Assembly (NCBI GenBank): GCA_965153455.1
Contig: OZ234502.1
Location: 14,415,495-14,479,494, forward strand
Direction of reading: 5' to 3'
DNA: 64,000 nucleotides
Source of the DNA: Sphagnum compactum
Lineage: Eukaryota > Bryophyta > Sphagnopsida > Sphagnales
The notes beneath the pieces are model-generated. The model was not told the DNA's origin. It saw only the letters and a program-made list of their open reading frames with translations, and searched no databases. Positions 47,440 to 59,956 of this stretch are shown here, piece by piece (position 1 is the first letter of the stretch; the number at the start of each line of letters is the position of its first letter). Made by a program: the position numbers and the translations under genes.

Positions 47440-50400
47440 CAGAAGAAGAGCAGGCTCCTCCCATACCCTTCAAGGCACACGCTGCTATGTTGCTAGTCTC
47501 CTGCGGAGCTGTGGGTTACTTTGTGATCTCAAAGTCTGCTCTCAATGGAGGTGTCAACCTTCTTGTCTTCTGCCTTTACAGGGACGCAATTGCTGTCTGC
47601 ATTCTGGTGCCCTTGGCTTTCTTCACAGAGATGTAAGCAAGTGCCGAGGAGGAGAAGGAAGCATTAAGTACTTCATAATCCTCTACTGGCAAAGCTGCAG
47701 CACTTAACCAGCTTTTCTAGTTTGTTCCTGGACAGTTTAGGCAAAACTGTGTGCTTGCTTTAGACTGAGTCAGCTATATTGAAGGATCTATGAAAACAAT
47801 TTTAGACACTACCCGATGGAAAAGAACACAGCTTTGTGGTGATCAATGGGTTTGGAAATCTTCTTGTTTCTGATGATGGGTTTCCTTCCTTCCGTGTGCA
47901 GGAAATTGCGGCCCAAATGTTCAGTCCTTGTCCTCAACTTAATGCTTCTGATAGGAGTTTTTGGGTAAGTGCAGTTGCTACTTCTGAACATAATAGGAAA
48001 GTGCATCATGCAAGATCTTCAAGATCATGTTGAGTCCAGGCCGCAACCTCATGAGCTCTCAATTCTGATGCTTGCTTAATTTTGGGGATTGCCCACCTTA
48101 ATCTCAAGATTACTAATTAAACATCAAATCTAGCTCTTAATCATATGTAAATTAATCACATTGGTGGAGCAATTATAATTATTTTTGTTCCTAAGTCAGC
48201 ATAGGATTGTTTAGCTGAAAAGTTCAGAATTAAACAATTGACCATTTTGAAGTTGAAACTTTGAAGAGAAACTTTGATTTTGGAATCACCAAATGATGTA
48301 ATAATTCATATTAGTTAATTTTGAACTTTTGAAAAGTCCAAGGTTAACAATTGCTGTTTTGAAAATTGAAAAATTAAATTGAAACTTTGATTTGGAGATC
48401 ACCAAATGATACAAAAAATAAGTTAATTTTGAATTTTTAAAAAGTTCGGAACTAACAATTGCTACTGTTTTGGAAGTTGAAAAATTGAAGAAAAACTTTG
48501 ATTTGAGGATCATAACACGATGCAACAATGTATATTAATAATGTTTGGTTTCACTAAATAATACAATTAAATAGATGTTAACAATCTTTTACATCAAAAT
48601 TCAGTAAAAAAAAGCTTGATCCTATGCATTAGGTGTTAGAAAAAATTCTAGGATTAACAGTTTAATCCAGCATTAATTAACTAAATACCTATTAGACTAA
48701 TCTTGTGCAATTTCTTGGTCTTAGACCATATTAATTGCAGATTCCCAAGCGCACCATATGAAGCAACTGCATCTGCCCATTTGCTGCATATTATTATCCC
48801 CAAAAAATTTGGACAGTGATTTTTGGAGCTGATTATCTGGTTTTGGGTTTTTGAATTCGCAAGTGAAGATTGCAGAGTGTGTCTTTGTTGTACAGCTTCT
48901 GAGCCTAGATTTTTTTCCCAAATTTTTGAGGTCAAAAAAGTGGAGACAGATTTTTTTTATAACACTATTTGTAGTCAAAACCACACTGGAAAATTAGAAA
49001 CCTCCAAGTTTTTCCAAAAATTAATTGTCACCACAGTGCAGAAATCCACCAAAAATAATATAAGGCTGCTTCTGAGACCTTGTAAGGAGCTAGATTTATA
49101 GTTGGTTGCATATCCATAAGGAGCTGGCAGCTGAAACTCAGATAATTGTGAGCATTCATGAATGGCTTTTGTGTTTGACTCAGATGGATCACTTCTACAC
49201 TACATGAAAAGTGTAAATTCAAGGAGGTTTTAGTGCAGGTGCAAAGCATTCTAGAGTTCAATTTTTTCTACTCTTATAAGTCTGAATCTGGATCAAGTGA
49301 TCTGCCCTCCAGCATGGATTGGTCCTTGAATACAGGGTATGTAGCTAATTAATATGCCGAATTGTTTGTTCTTGTTGGAATGAGTTTTGGGTGGTCAGGT
49401 GTTTTTTGGAGCAAACATTGTTTTTGGTGGGTCTAGAGAACACAACTACTTTCTTCGCATCAGCTATGCAAAACTGCACTCCAGTTTTTGTGCTATTAAT
49501 TGCTGCCACTTTCAGGTAACTTGATCAACAACAAGCCTGAAATTTTGTAAGGCCTGCATACTGTTTACTAATTTCCAGACATAGGTTTCTCATGGAATAT
49601 ATAGTAAATCTTTCCTTGAAGTTTTGGATTGTGATCTATGACCAATACTGTAGGCATTGTTCTTGAAGTTTTGGATTGTGAGATGACATTGATAATTGTC
49701 AGCATTGTTCTTGTTCCAGAATCTTGTAGATCTTCAGCACAATTGTGTGCAAATGTTCTTTTCTATACTAACAAATGTTTGTTCATATTTCAAACAGAGT
49801 TTTGCTGTGTCCAGTATTTTACTATGAGAACCCACCAATTGGCAAAGGATTTACAGGGTCAAATTGTACATTTTTCAGGACAGAGGAGGTTAGATATAGG
49901 AAGCGGGATGGGCAGGCCAAAATTCTGGGCATAGTATTGTGTGTTTGGGGGGCACTCCTCATGTTGATATACAAGGGACCCGCCATATTCACAAGTTTGG
50001 TAACTAAAAAAATTCCACCAAACTCTACTAGGTTGGGGCCAAGAAGTAAACTTCTTATGGAAGAGCTTATTGTGGGGTTTGAAGGGATATGGGGGATTGA
50101 TAGATGGACTCTTGGAGGTCTTTGCCTCATCCTTGGGACTCTTTCTACGAGCATCTCTAATAATTTACAGGTAAAGATCATGTTTTTTCCTCATTATGGG
50201 ATGAAGAATTCTCTACACTAGAGGAAGGATGGTGGAGCACTACTATCTTTTAGTGTTTGAATCAAGAAATAGTGATCGATTATGTCGAGCAGAATTAGGG
50301 TTTTCATTCAAATGAGCAAGAGGACATATAATGGCCAAGGATTGAGCTGCTTTTCTAATGCACACATAGCAGGCAAAATTGCTACCTAGTCTGATCATGA

Positions 50401-51802
50401 GAAACATGGTGATGATGGTGGCAGGTTGCAACTATGGCTAGATTTCCAGCACCGATAAGTGTGATAGCAGGGATGACATTTTCAGGGTTCATATTGATTG
50501 CTATTATGTGTTATTTCACAGTCGACACAAAAGCGGAATGGGTTTTACATGATGCATCAGAGTTTGCTGCTGCTGTTTATGGGGTATAGATCTCTCCCTT
50601 TCTGACCCATTATCCAACATTTGCTACTCCTTACATAGGTAGAGTTGATTACTACGTAATTTGCAATTTGGCTGATATTCCAGCCAATTTACTTGTTTCA
50701 TAATTCCAGCACTTTGGTTAGACTAGCAGGATTGTTGGGTTAATAGAAACTAATGAAATTCTACTGTAACAAATGGGTGGAATGTGAAAGCTGATAGGAG
50801 ACCAGAAATGTGGTTGAACTGCTTTAACTACATAATTGTTCTTTCACTTCATAAGTACACCATTTGGTGGAACTTGCCTTTGAAAGTGATTCTGGAAGGG
50901 AATTTGACAGGCCCTGATAACTTCAGGCATGAACAAAGTTCTGCGATGTTGGTCTATTCATAATAGGGGACCCATTTTTGAGGCAGCATATGCCCCAGTG
51001 ACACCTGTAATGGCATCAATCTTCGGGGTCTTTGTTCTTGGTGAATCTCTTTTTCTAGGCAGGTAATTTCCTTCAACTTTGATACATGTGTGGTTAATTT
51101 GTCTCTCAATCTGTAGAACCTTTACAATTCCAACAGTAATTAAATTATTTTCAATAAATGCCAGTTTTTTCTCAAAATCAACTTGCTTGCAATGCCGAAA
51201 GCTCTAGAAATTTGTATTGACTGGGCCTCCTCTGAAGCTTGGGGTGGTGCAGTGTGCTTAAGTAATGCAAAAGTACTTGGCATTTTTTTTTGCCACTTCA
51301 ACTGTAGGAATTTCAAGAAATTTGTATTTTTACAGCCAAATTGAAAAACAGAAAAAATAAAAATAAATGAATGAATTGTTGAGACGATTCTGCTATGGTA
51401 ATACTTGTGGTCAACATAAAATCATGCATACATGGGAGGGAGAGCTTGCATGTTTTTGGAAGTGGGCAAATGGGTGGGTCATGACTAGCAGGTCTTCAAA
51501 TCTGGGAAGACGTACGTACACATCTTTGGTTTCATTCTTTTTCTCTTTGCTCTGAGGTTTTAACTCTTTCATGGACCATGTCCAAATTGCTGTTGGGGGT
51601 TGAACATTGGGGGTCCAGTCTGATTGGTACAGCTTTGATTATTTCTGGCCTCTTCTTGGTAACATGGGGCCAAACTGAGGAGCGAAGGCTGAAAGCTCTC
51701 TCAGAAGATCTTTCATACCCTACAACCTTGGGAGCATCCACCAGACCGAGATTCTGCCCCTTGGAGACACCCCTTCTTAGGTACAGTGGATCTTCTGTAT
51801 AA
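47433..51802 (+). CDS. WAT1-related (UMAMIT-type, EamA/DMT) transporter
   Basis: Family members move amino acids or auxin across the plasma membrane or tonoplast; the substrate here is unknown. Exons: 47433-47632, 47902-47964, 49399-49515, 49798-50170, 50425-50583, 50911-51062, 51619-51802 (TAA), phases consistent, 415 residues. About ten membrane segments are visible in two EamA halves. Typical features: the opening HAAMLLVSCGAVGYFVISKSALNGG, FLVGLENTTTFFASAMQNCTPVF in exon 3, then KRDGQAKILGIVLCVWGALLMLIYKGP. Exon 5 has VATMARFPAPISV, exon 6 has RGPIFEAAYAPVTPVMASIFGVFVLGESLFLG, and exon 7 has LIGTALIISGLFLVTWGQ before a hydrophilic tail. Exon 3 seems frameshifted in one frame, but the phase set by exon 2 reads cleanly, so the gene looks intact. 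Start: ATG directly after a GA repeat. Confidence 0.9.
48190..48535 (+). repeat. Three-unit tandem repeat, period 112-113 bp, in transporter intron 2
   Basis: AACTTTGATTT(T)GG and related anchors start at 48270, 48383 and 48495. Each is followed by ATCACCAAATGAT-like, TTAATTTTGAA and TAACAATTGCT blocks. An 80-codon minus-strand frame across it is only the repeat read backwards. Confidence 0.8.
49614..49685 (+). repeat. Two-copy direct repeat, period 47 bp, in transporter intron 3
   Basis: TTGAAGTTTTGGATTGTGA occurs exactly at 49616 and 49663. Confidence 0.9.
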
Positions 51803-54800
51803 CTTTATGTCTTAAATTAATTTCATTCTTTCAGAATTTTCACAGTCTACAAATTAGTAAAGAAGCTGATGCGAAATGGGTGGATCCCTCACTTAAGGGT
51901 TCTGCGGTTGTCTTATTTCTTCAGCAAATTGGGCGGGGCATAAGAGTCATCCAGTAGAATTGTAGCTGCTCGGAGAACAAGGTAGTCATGTTCTCTTTGT
52001 ATGAAAGGTCACTTTCTAGATTGTTTTTAGTAGAAAAGGTTGCAAACTACTTCCCATTCACCCTTTCAGATTGCATCAAGTTAGCTCATGGTTTGTTACA
52101 GGTGATGAGGGGCATGGAGGTTCAAGTGTTTCTCCCACAATCTCATAGCCTAATACCTAAACCCTAGAACCTAAACCCCACAATTCGCATTGGCAAGTTC
52201 TGGACATACAACTGGAATCAGTACATGTGGACATGAAAACATGATGAGTTTTCTTGTAATTTGTGAGCTCTATAAGTCTACATACATTAAGCTCCAAAAT
52301 GTAAATGTCTGAAACCTGCTTGGACTTGCAGGTAACCCAGGACCCAGCAGGCCAGAGATATGGAAATCATCAGGTTGAAATCTGGCAAGAATTTAACAAA
52401 AGCAGATGGATAATTCAGCACAAATGGCAAGAACTTAAAATCTGAATGATATAGTGGATGCAAGTGTGAAGATCCACAAGCAATGAGCTCACTGGAAGAC
52501 TATACCTGACATGGCCAAGCAACCTTCTTTGGACTAGGTGACTGGGAGAACACACAAGTTAATGGAGGTAACTGATTGTACGGAAGCACTGAGCTTACGG
52601 GTTATGGGACACAAAAGAGGGTAAGCTATGAGGTTCAGCCAATCAGCAACCAGGAACATGCAAAGGGTTATGGGACACATAAGAAGGTGAGCTGTGAAGT
52701 TCAGCCAATCAGTGACCAGGAATGTGCAAAACGTATTAGGGAGGTACGAAAATGTGAGAAGGCAGCAAAATATGAAATATAACTTGGGAGCACTTGTCCA
52801 ATGGAGTGCTGCCATGATAATGAGTTGCTCCCTTCAATTGGGTATGTATTAGTAGTATCTTCTTAGCACATTGTACATGGTCTAGACAATAAGGGTACAC
52901 AGCAGGGTTTGCGGCTTTTGGCACTGGGTTCTAAACCTGGATTGGAGTTCTTGCAGAATCTTGCTGGGACCAGAATTGAGATTGGACTGTGCAAACAGCC
53001 TCCCCTTGGAACTACTAGGTTACAATTCCTTTGCAAACAGGTTCAAGTTCTCTAGGAGGTAGGTACTACTTTTTCAATAGGATGCAATGTAGGTGGACTA
53101 AACACTGGTACTATGTAGGCATCTTTTATATTAAAATGTGTAATGTGTATTCGGATTAAAAGTTTTAAAGCAAGTGGAACTGGACCCAGTTCCAAATTGG
53201 ACCCAGCTCCAAATTTGCTGGGAAACACTGGAATCAAAAGACTTATAAACTTGAAAAGTTGTCCTTAGAACATAGATTCCATTAAACTTTTAAGAAAAAT
53301 CCAAAACCAAAACAAAAGGAGCAGGATTCTTTCAAAACCAAGAACTGGACCAAACTGGAACAAGCAGGTGTTTTTTTTTTTTTTTTTCTCTCAATTTTGT
53401 GATGTTGCTCATGTGGCGTTCATCCATAAGAATAATTAGTTGAATTTGGCAATATTCAAAATATGAAAGTAGAAACAGCTTAAGCACACCTTTCATGTTG
53501 TTGGCAATTGTGGTGATTTTTTGCCATTTGTTTTCTTTTTTTTGGAAATTTGGTCTGAAAATACTAGTGGTTGCGGTAAATGTTCTCCAGGTGTGTATAC
53601 TATACATATCCTCCAGTTTCTATGGAAAAAGGCCCATACCCAAGAATGAGGTGAGCTTGATACGCGAGCCATTGTTCCATTAGGTGACAATGGGTTTTTC
53701 CAAGCCCTATTCCAAAGCATAACTGATTTCCTCACCATCATTTCACATTTCAATCAGGTTCTTAATCATTGATTTGCATTTCAACATACGATGACATCAC
53801 AAAAATGACGTCAAACAAGTGATGTCATTTCTTTTTGTGTTTATGTCAAAAGTTGTTTCACTTTAAAACTCAATTTTAAATTATTTAACTCTTCTTTTTT
53901 ACTTTACCATGCTTTCACCTTCACACACAAAGACATATTTGAGATTAGGTGAAGTTATGAAGTCACTATCTTATACCTTGCATTTAGAAACATACACTAG
54001 GCATGGTATGGTTATTTGTGGTTGTTCCTATTAGGATGTGATTTTAGATGAACATATAACCACCAAACAAAATCAGGCTCCTCATAAATAGGCCAACAAG
54101 AGAATTTTATACAGTTACAAGTTAGAACAGTGAACCCCTGATATAATCAGAGTTTTTTTCCCAAATCACCTTCGAACGAAGGGTATACCACATGATTTGT
54201 CTTTTCTCTTGGGGACTTTTCACACCTTGAAGGCGAGATGGTGGGACCTAGGAAATAGCCTTCCTAGGTCCCTGAAGGTCACTTCCTATGTCCCACTATG
54301 AAATTGAAGGTCACTTGCTGACTTGCTGACTCCATTTTTGGCAAACGTGGATTTAGGCCTAAAGTGGGTTTTTTTTTTTAATAAGAAAGGGTGAGTTCAA
54401 TAAGCACTCAAAAAAAAAAACCAGTGCAAAATATGTGTTGAGATTATTTCTTGTGTAATTGATACTTAGGATGGATGGTCATTACCTATTACTCTTTAAG
54501 ACATCCTTGAATGTAATTTAACCATCCTCGTACACTTATCTATTAGTTAATCTCAACTCCTAATGATTGTATTTATTAGTACTAATAGTATGTTCACACC
54601 TACTATTAAAGCAATGGTGACTACATGTCAAGAAAATGTTAGAATACTAACATCCACTCCTAATGTTATGGTTATCATTAAAGATGATGTGGCATCTAAC
54701 ATGGCACTCAATGGCAACACATTGTTAACAAAAAGAGGTAAAATAATAGAGAGTGGTAAAATGTCATTGAAGTAAAAATGAACTATGCAAGAATGTTAAA

Positions 54801-54890
54801 TTGTCTAGCCTAAAATCAACCATGTAAGTCTATGGTAAGTTTAAAACTTCAAAAATTTCTACTGCATGTGAAATCCAAATGTCATCACTA
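51803..54890. other. 3' flank and intergenic, no gene seen
   Basis: Follows the transporter stop. A short direct repeat near 52610-52725 (GGGTTATGGGACACA...GAGGTTCAGCCAATCAG and its second copy, about 60 bp apart) is visible. No coding sequence was recognised. Confidence 0.5.
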
Positions 54891-54914
54891 GAGCCTTTTA
54901 GCAAAGCACCATCA

Positions 54915-55185
54915 TCAGAGCTTCCCAACTCAAAATGTGACTATAACTACATCATTACCAAAGCTTCCTAACTGCAGTGCAACTATATTTACGCCATCGC
55001 CAAAACTTCAAGCTACAATGGAACTATAACCCAACTGCAAGTACGCCATTGTCGAAGCCTCTTGATTGCAACACAACTAGAAATACACCATCATTAGGAC
55101 TTCCTAATTGCATCGCAACTACAAATACATTATCATTAGGGCTTCCTGACTACAACATTGCCTTTACAAATGGATCAAGAAACTG
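54915..55185 (+). repeat. 42-bp minisatellite with 14-residue coding period
   Basis: Unit starts (CTTCC or a variant) fall at 54921, 54964, 55006, 55058, 55100 and 55142, giving spacings of 43, 42, 52, 42 and 42. The last units read LPNCIATTNT(P/L)SLG in one plus frame, and the 90-codon frame 54977-55249 crosses most of the array. Most differences between units are substitutions and most spacings are multiples of three. No known domain was recognised. Confidence 0.7.
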
Positions 55186-55249
55186 GATGCAACTTCATGG
55201 CACACGAAAATGCAAAAAATCCAAGTATTTAGAAATTTCAAATTCATGA

Positions 55250-57395
55250 GGTCCACTCAATTTCATTAGCATCAATTCAGATTCACTAAAACAAAAATTT
55301 CATATGCAAAAGGTTTGGAGACTCATGCACTTGAAAAGGATAATGCAAAAGTATGACCAAGAGGTAGAGACGATAGAATCCAAATGAACTATAAAAGTGT
55401 TGTTGTTTTTTAAGCAAAACCTGATTCCACCTATGAATTAAATAATGAAAAAAATCTCACCAACCAAATTGGGAATATCAAGAAATGATGGAATTAATTC
55501 AAGCATAACGAGATTTAAATACCTTGCAAGATTGGATGTGGTTAATCCCAGAGATCAATTTGAAAGTGCAAATGGTGAAAGATTATAGATTCAATAAATG
55601 CAAGCAAGCACTCATTGCTACCAAAAAATAATGTTGCTTACAAAAACAAGTGGGGTGCAATTTACAATGACTTCAAGCACATTTTTGACTACATGGCGTC
55701 AACAAAAAAAAAACACAAGATACTAAAATTTGACCTTGTAATAGATACAACCTAAATGTGCCTTGCCATTACAACAAGGTGATGTATGAGATGATTGACT
55801 CATTCATGGGGGGCTACCCCATGTTCCATCTTCCACATGTTCATGATTTCATGGCATCAAATGACCATGGGTTTGGAATTCATTTGTTGCAACTGACAAA
55901 ACATTCTACTTAGTTTGTCGAACTTCATCTTATGTAAGTAAAAAGGTTTGTTGGAGTCATCTACACCATTAGTAATTATAAAAGAAAATGTAAACAATAA
56001 GGCAATAAACACTCCTAGCACAAGAGAAGACCTGATTTTGATAGGAACATTTCAACATTATAGGAGCAAAATTGTTAAGGAAGACACCTCACCTAACAAG
56101 GAATTTAATGCATAAATAAAATTGACTACTTCATGTCCAAAAATGGTGAAATCAACAACATCTAGAAAAGTATGGTCCAAGCCATGTTCTAATTGATTCA
56201 TGTAATGGGCATGATGTATTCAAAGGGCAAACCAGTAACTCAAATTTTATTGCAAAAGACAAAAACACACAAGATGATTAAAATAACCATGATTGCAGAA
56301 GAAAGGAACATAGATACTGCAAAAGGCAAGGACGTAGAAGTTGATTGAAAACACATCTAATTCTACTTCAATTTCATTTTGAACCTTTCATTTTCAATTT
56401 CATTTTCATTTACCATGACTGAAAAAGACAAAAACAGGAAATATGAATTCAATACCTTCAAGTAAATAGCTATTCATCAAAAAATCATGCAAATGGGTGA
56501 AAATATGCTAAATTATACTTAAAAAAGAATTTTCAAATGTAAAAAAAAGAATTTATGACAAGTAGATTAGAAAGTAGGTGATGCCTTTTGAAATTGTCCT
56601 TTTGAACTACATTAGGGCATCAAATGTGATATGTTGAAGTTTTTGAAATCTCAAAAGTTGTATCAACCTTTCTTGAAACTTGCTTTCAATTTACTTTGCA
56701 AAATTTGCCAATTGGTCACATTGTCAGAAAATAAATTGAAAATAAGTTTTAAAAAATTGGAAATTTCACTCATATCTTGTATTTTGAAAAGGTTTGGGAC
56801 ATCATTTAATGAATTAAACACATGCAATGCACTTTAGTAGCATATCAAAAAATATGTTTTGGATGCCAAATATGAGTTTATGGAAATTTATTTTTGAAAG
56901 GCTTCACATTGTCACTATCAAAAAATTCAAATTCCAAAAAATGTGTATCAAGGTGGATAATGGTTCAAATATTAGGAACACATCATTTGAATTGTTTGAT
57001 TTGGAAAATATGCAATATCAGCCAAAATATAAACTTGTAGTAAATAAATAAATTAGTGAAAATAATAGCATCATTAAGAATGACCATATATGGTTTATTT
57101 AATATGATAAGTAACTCCCAAAATTTATGACATGATTAAAATTCAAAAGATTCCAATTTACTTTATTTGTCGATAGGGATGACCAATTGGCACACTTATT
57201 TTGCTTACACCCAAACATACATTGTGTTTTTTTTATTTCAAGGAAAACAATGTTGTAGCTTCAAGGATAGAATGTGTCTTTACAAAGTTTTTGTTCAAAC
57301 CAAGTTTCTTTGTCACCCTAGATATACTTCAAGTTTAACACATTGTTGTTCACTATAAGTTTCTCCATTTTCAACCATTACAACACCTTTTTGAG
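55250..57395. other. Intergenic, no gene seen
   Basis: AT-rich. Plus-strand frames at 56631-57051 are short and rich in Phe, Lys and Leu, with no recognisable motif. The stretch may hold eroded transposon sequence. Confidence 0.45.
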
Positions 57396-57399
57396 TAAT

Positions 57400-58465
57400 A
57401 GAATTTTGATTAGCAACAGTTTCCTCATTGAACACAATAAGGATTTATTCCACATCTATCTCACAACGACATATTAACAGGTTATGCATCGAGCAACAAC
57501 AAATGATCAAATCAAAAACAAAACTAATGTGCATTTATGTCTTCCCCTTAAGCTCATGAAATGTATTCTTCCATATGCCAAAGGCATTTTCAACAACAGA
57601 TTGAATTTTTTTCTTCTTTTTATTATACAACATTTCAAGGCGGTTGTGATTTCCTTCTTTGTGCGATGTCATCAACCATCACAGTAGAGGATACTCCTTG
57701 TCTGCCAAAAAAAGGAGCAAAACCTTCATGACCTTCGTCTGCACTAAAAAGTCCTTGAAATTGAAAATTAGAAACCTAAACATTTTAGAGTCATTGACAC
57801 TTCCTGGAAGATCACAAAGATGTTAGTGAATTTTTTTTGGTCATTTACAACTACTTGACAAACAACATTGTACCCTTTCATTTTGTGGTAAAAATAATTT
57901 TCACACAAAGCTCCATTAGGTTTGGAAACAAAACAATGTGTACCATCAATGGTCGCCTAGATATTTGAGAAACCCCAAAAAGTTTTGAAACCTTGCATTA
58001 CCATCTCCATATTATTTCCAAATGGTCGTGTCATAAGATTCTTGAAAACAACATTGAATGTTGTGATGACCTTTCTCAAAACAAATGAAACAATCAGTCA
58101 ACCCATTGCTATTTGTTCACTACAAATTAATAAATTACAACCTTGTGCAAGCTTGCAAAAGGCATAAGCCATTTGCAGCTCCACTAGGATAAACATCTTA
58201 TAATGTGTGTCCTACTTTCGAATCAAAGACCACAAACGATCGGTGATATCAAACAAAATCTATTTCATCATTTAGAAGTTTTGGACCCAACATGCATCAT
58301 CGTATAATGTTAGGATGAGTATGGAAAACCATATCATTGACCTCAGCTTCACCCGATGACCAAGCTTTGTGGGCAACAACCCCAAATTGCAAATGATCTT
58401 GTGACGCAGACAAATTAACATATTGACAATCTCCTCAATGTTAGTTGCAACAACACTCGACATAA
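57400..58465 (-). pseudogene. PIF/Harbinger DDE transposase remnant
   Basis: The minus strand, with frame changes, follows the DDE_Tnp_4 order. An N-terminal piece (58463-58272) ends near LTLYDDACWVQNF. Next comes LQMAYAFCKLAQGCNLL with a cysteine-serine-glutamate string, then ATIDGTHCF at about 57936-57956 holding the first catalytic Asp. Then FYHKMKGYNVVCQVVVND, LADKEYPLL, LEMLYNKK and SVVENAFGIWK...FHELKGK, and finally ICCC.MHNLL. These are typical Harbinger blocks in the usual order. At least three frameshifts or stops break it, so it is inactive. Its own TIRs were not found by eye. Confidence 0.85.
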
Positions 58466-58553
58466 AACCTAAAAAAAAAGAAACATTTTAATGTGAAAAC
58501 GCAAACTTTGCATAAACAAGATCAACAAAACAAGAAATCCAACTATAAGCTCA

Positions 58554-59093
58554 TCATCGATGTCCATCGCATTGATAGACTCTTGTTGTTTTCACAAAAG
58601 CAACAACCAAATACAACAAAAAAAAAGACAAAGCAAATGATGCAGAAAGTTTGAGTGTAAAAAGTTGTTGTAAAAGGTTGATGCAAAAAGTTGAACAAAG
58701 ATTTGAAAAACTACAAACATGAAGACAATGATATGAAGATGACAATGTGAAGATGAGAGAACAATGACCAACAAACCAAATATGCAAAACGACAATATGA
58801 AAATAAATGAACAAATAATAATGCAAACAACTAAATGTAGAGCAATTACAGACATGAAGACAACGATGTGAAAATGAGCAAATAACAAAAACAAACATAA
58901 CAAAATGAACCAACGATGCAAGATGGCGAAGCTTTAAGTTCTTGTTTCTTGCATCATCACACAACATGATGCATGTTTCAACATGATGAAAGTTTGCATC
59001 GGAACTTTGTGCAACTTTGTGCCAATGATTCATCATCACTTTCGCCATAACTATTGAAATGTTCGTATAGGATCTAGTTAGATCTGAATGCAA
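58554..59093 (-). other. Open frame upstream of the Harbinger remnant, doubtful
   Basis: A 179-codon minus-strand frame lies directly 5' of the transposase remnant on the same strand. Its middle is low complexity (Cys/His/Phe/Leu-rich), because the plus strand here repeats GACAATG(A/T)-GAAGATGA-type words at 58715 and 58853. It resembles no family I know. It may be a piece of the transposon or simply a stop-poor repeat. Confidence 0.25.
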
Positions 59094-59608
59094 GACTAGG
59101 TTATATGATCGTTAGGTTAGTAACCCTAAAAATAATGCTAGTTTGACACTAGGTGTAAACACATGTCTAATCCTGGAGTGTTAGATTAACATATTAATGT
59201 TAATGTTAAGATCAAAAATAAAAAAGTAACCTAAACCCTATCGTAAACTAATGTTAAGAATTAAAATTATTAATTGACTAGCGTTAGATGTGAACATAGT
59301 ATAAGTATCTCAAATTTCAATGCAAATCCCTTGTTTGGAGAAAAGGATCTGGTTCCTCCATTCCCAGTCATGTAAGGTTGAGGTGCTGTCAAAAAAATTA
59401 GGGTGGAAAATAGCTGCAACTTCCGATCAATGGCTAGGACGGATCTAACAAATGAACTCACTTCCATTTTAAGAAAATTTCCCCCTTTTTTCCTTAGCCT
59501 TTTGGCAAAAATTTGTGCCCAAAGTTTTTTTTAAAAAAACTCTGATGAGGTGGTTGCTTACATTGGTTGTCCAGCTTTTGTTGAATTTTTTCAAAAAGAG
59601 TTAGAAGA

Positions 59609-59956
59609 GGCCCACCTTACATTGTGCAAGATTTAGATGGAGGGCCCATGGTCCAAATTCGTAGGAACCAATTTGGACTCATTTGAAGCCAGAATCTTTG
59701 CTCCAGTTGGACCTTGCTTTGGGGACCCTAGCTTGCAAGTCGGTTCTTCAAATCATGAGCTCTCCAATTTACCTTTTTTTTCTTTTTTTTGTTTGGTTCG
59801 AACCAATTGATTTTCCCTCCAAAATGGTGCCATGTAGGTTTAGCCTGGATTTGTCACTTTCTGGTCATAAATTCTCATCCAATTTATGGCTCTCAACCAA
59901 TAGGATCAGTCTATTTCTTTGGACCCTGGACTTTGGACCCTCATCTAAAGTGGCCC
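59609..59956. mobile_element. MITE copy 3, 348 bp
   Basis: Full-length, diverged copy. The left end GGCCCACC is interrupted by about 15 extra bases before TTTAGATGGAGGGCCCATGG. The right end reads GGACCCTCATCTAAAGTGGCCC, the best-preserved inverted end in the family. Flanks are AGA and TGA, an imperfect 3-bp duplication. It lies 1.1 kb from the Harbinger transposase remnant. Confidence 0.75.

Noticed and set aside
49399-49515. Apparent frameshift in exon 3 of the WAT1-related gene (GANIVF then garbled sequence in one frame)
   Set aside because: The phase set by exon 2 (ending GG) puts the exon in the other frame, which reads cleanly as LVGLENTTTFFASAMQNCTPVF. No frameshift is needed.
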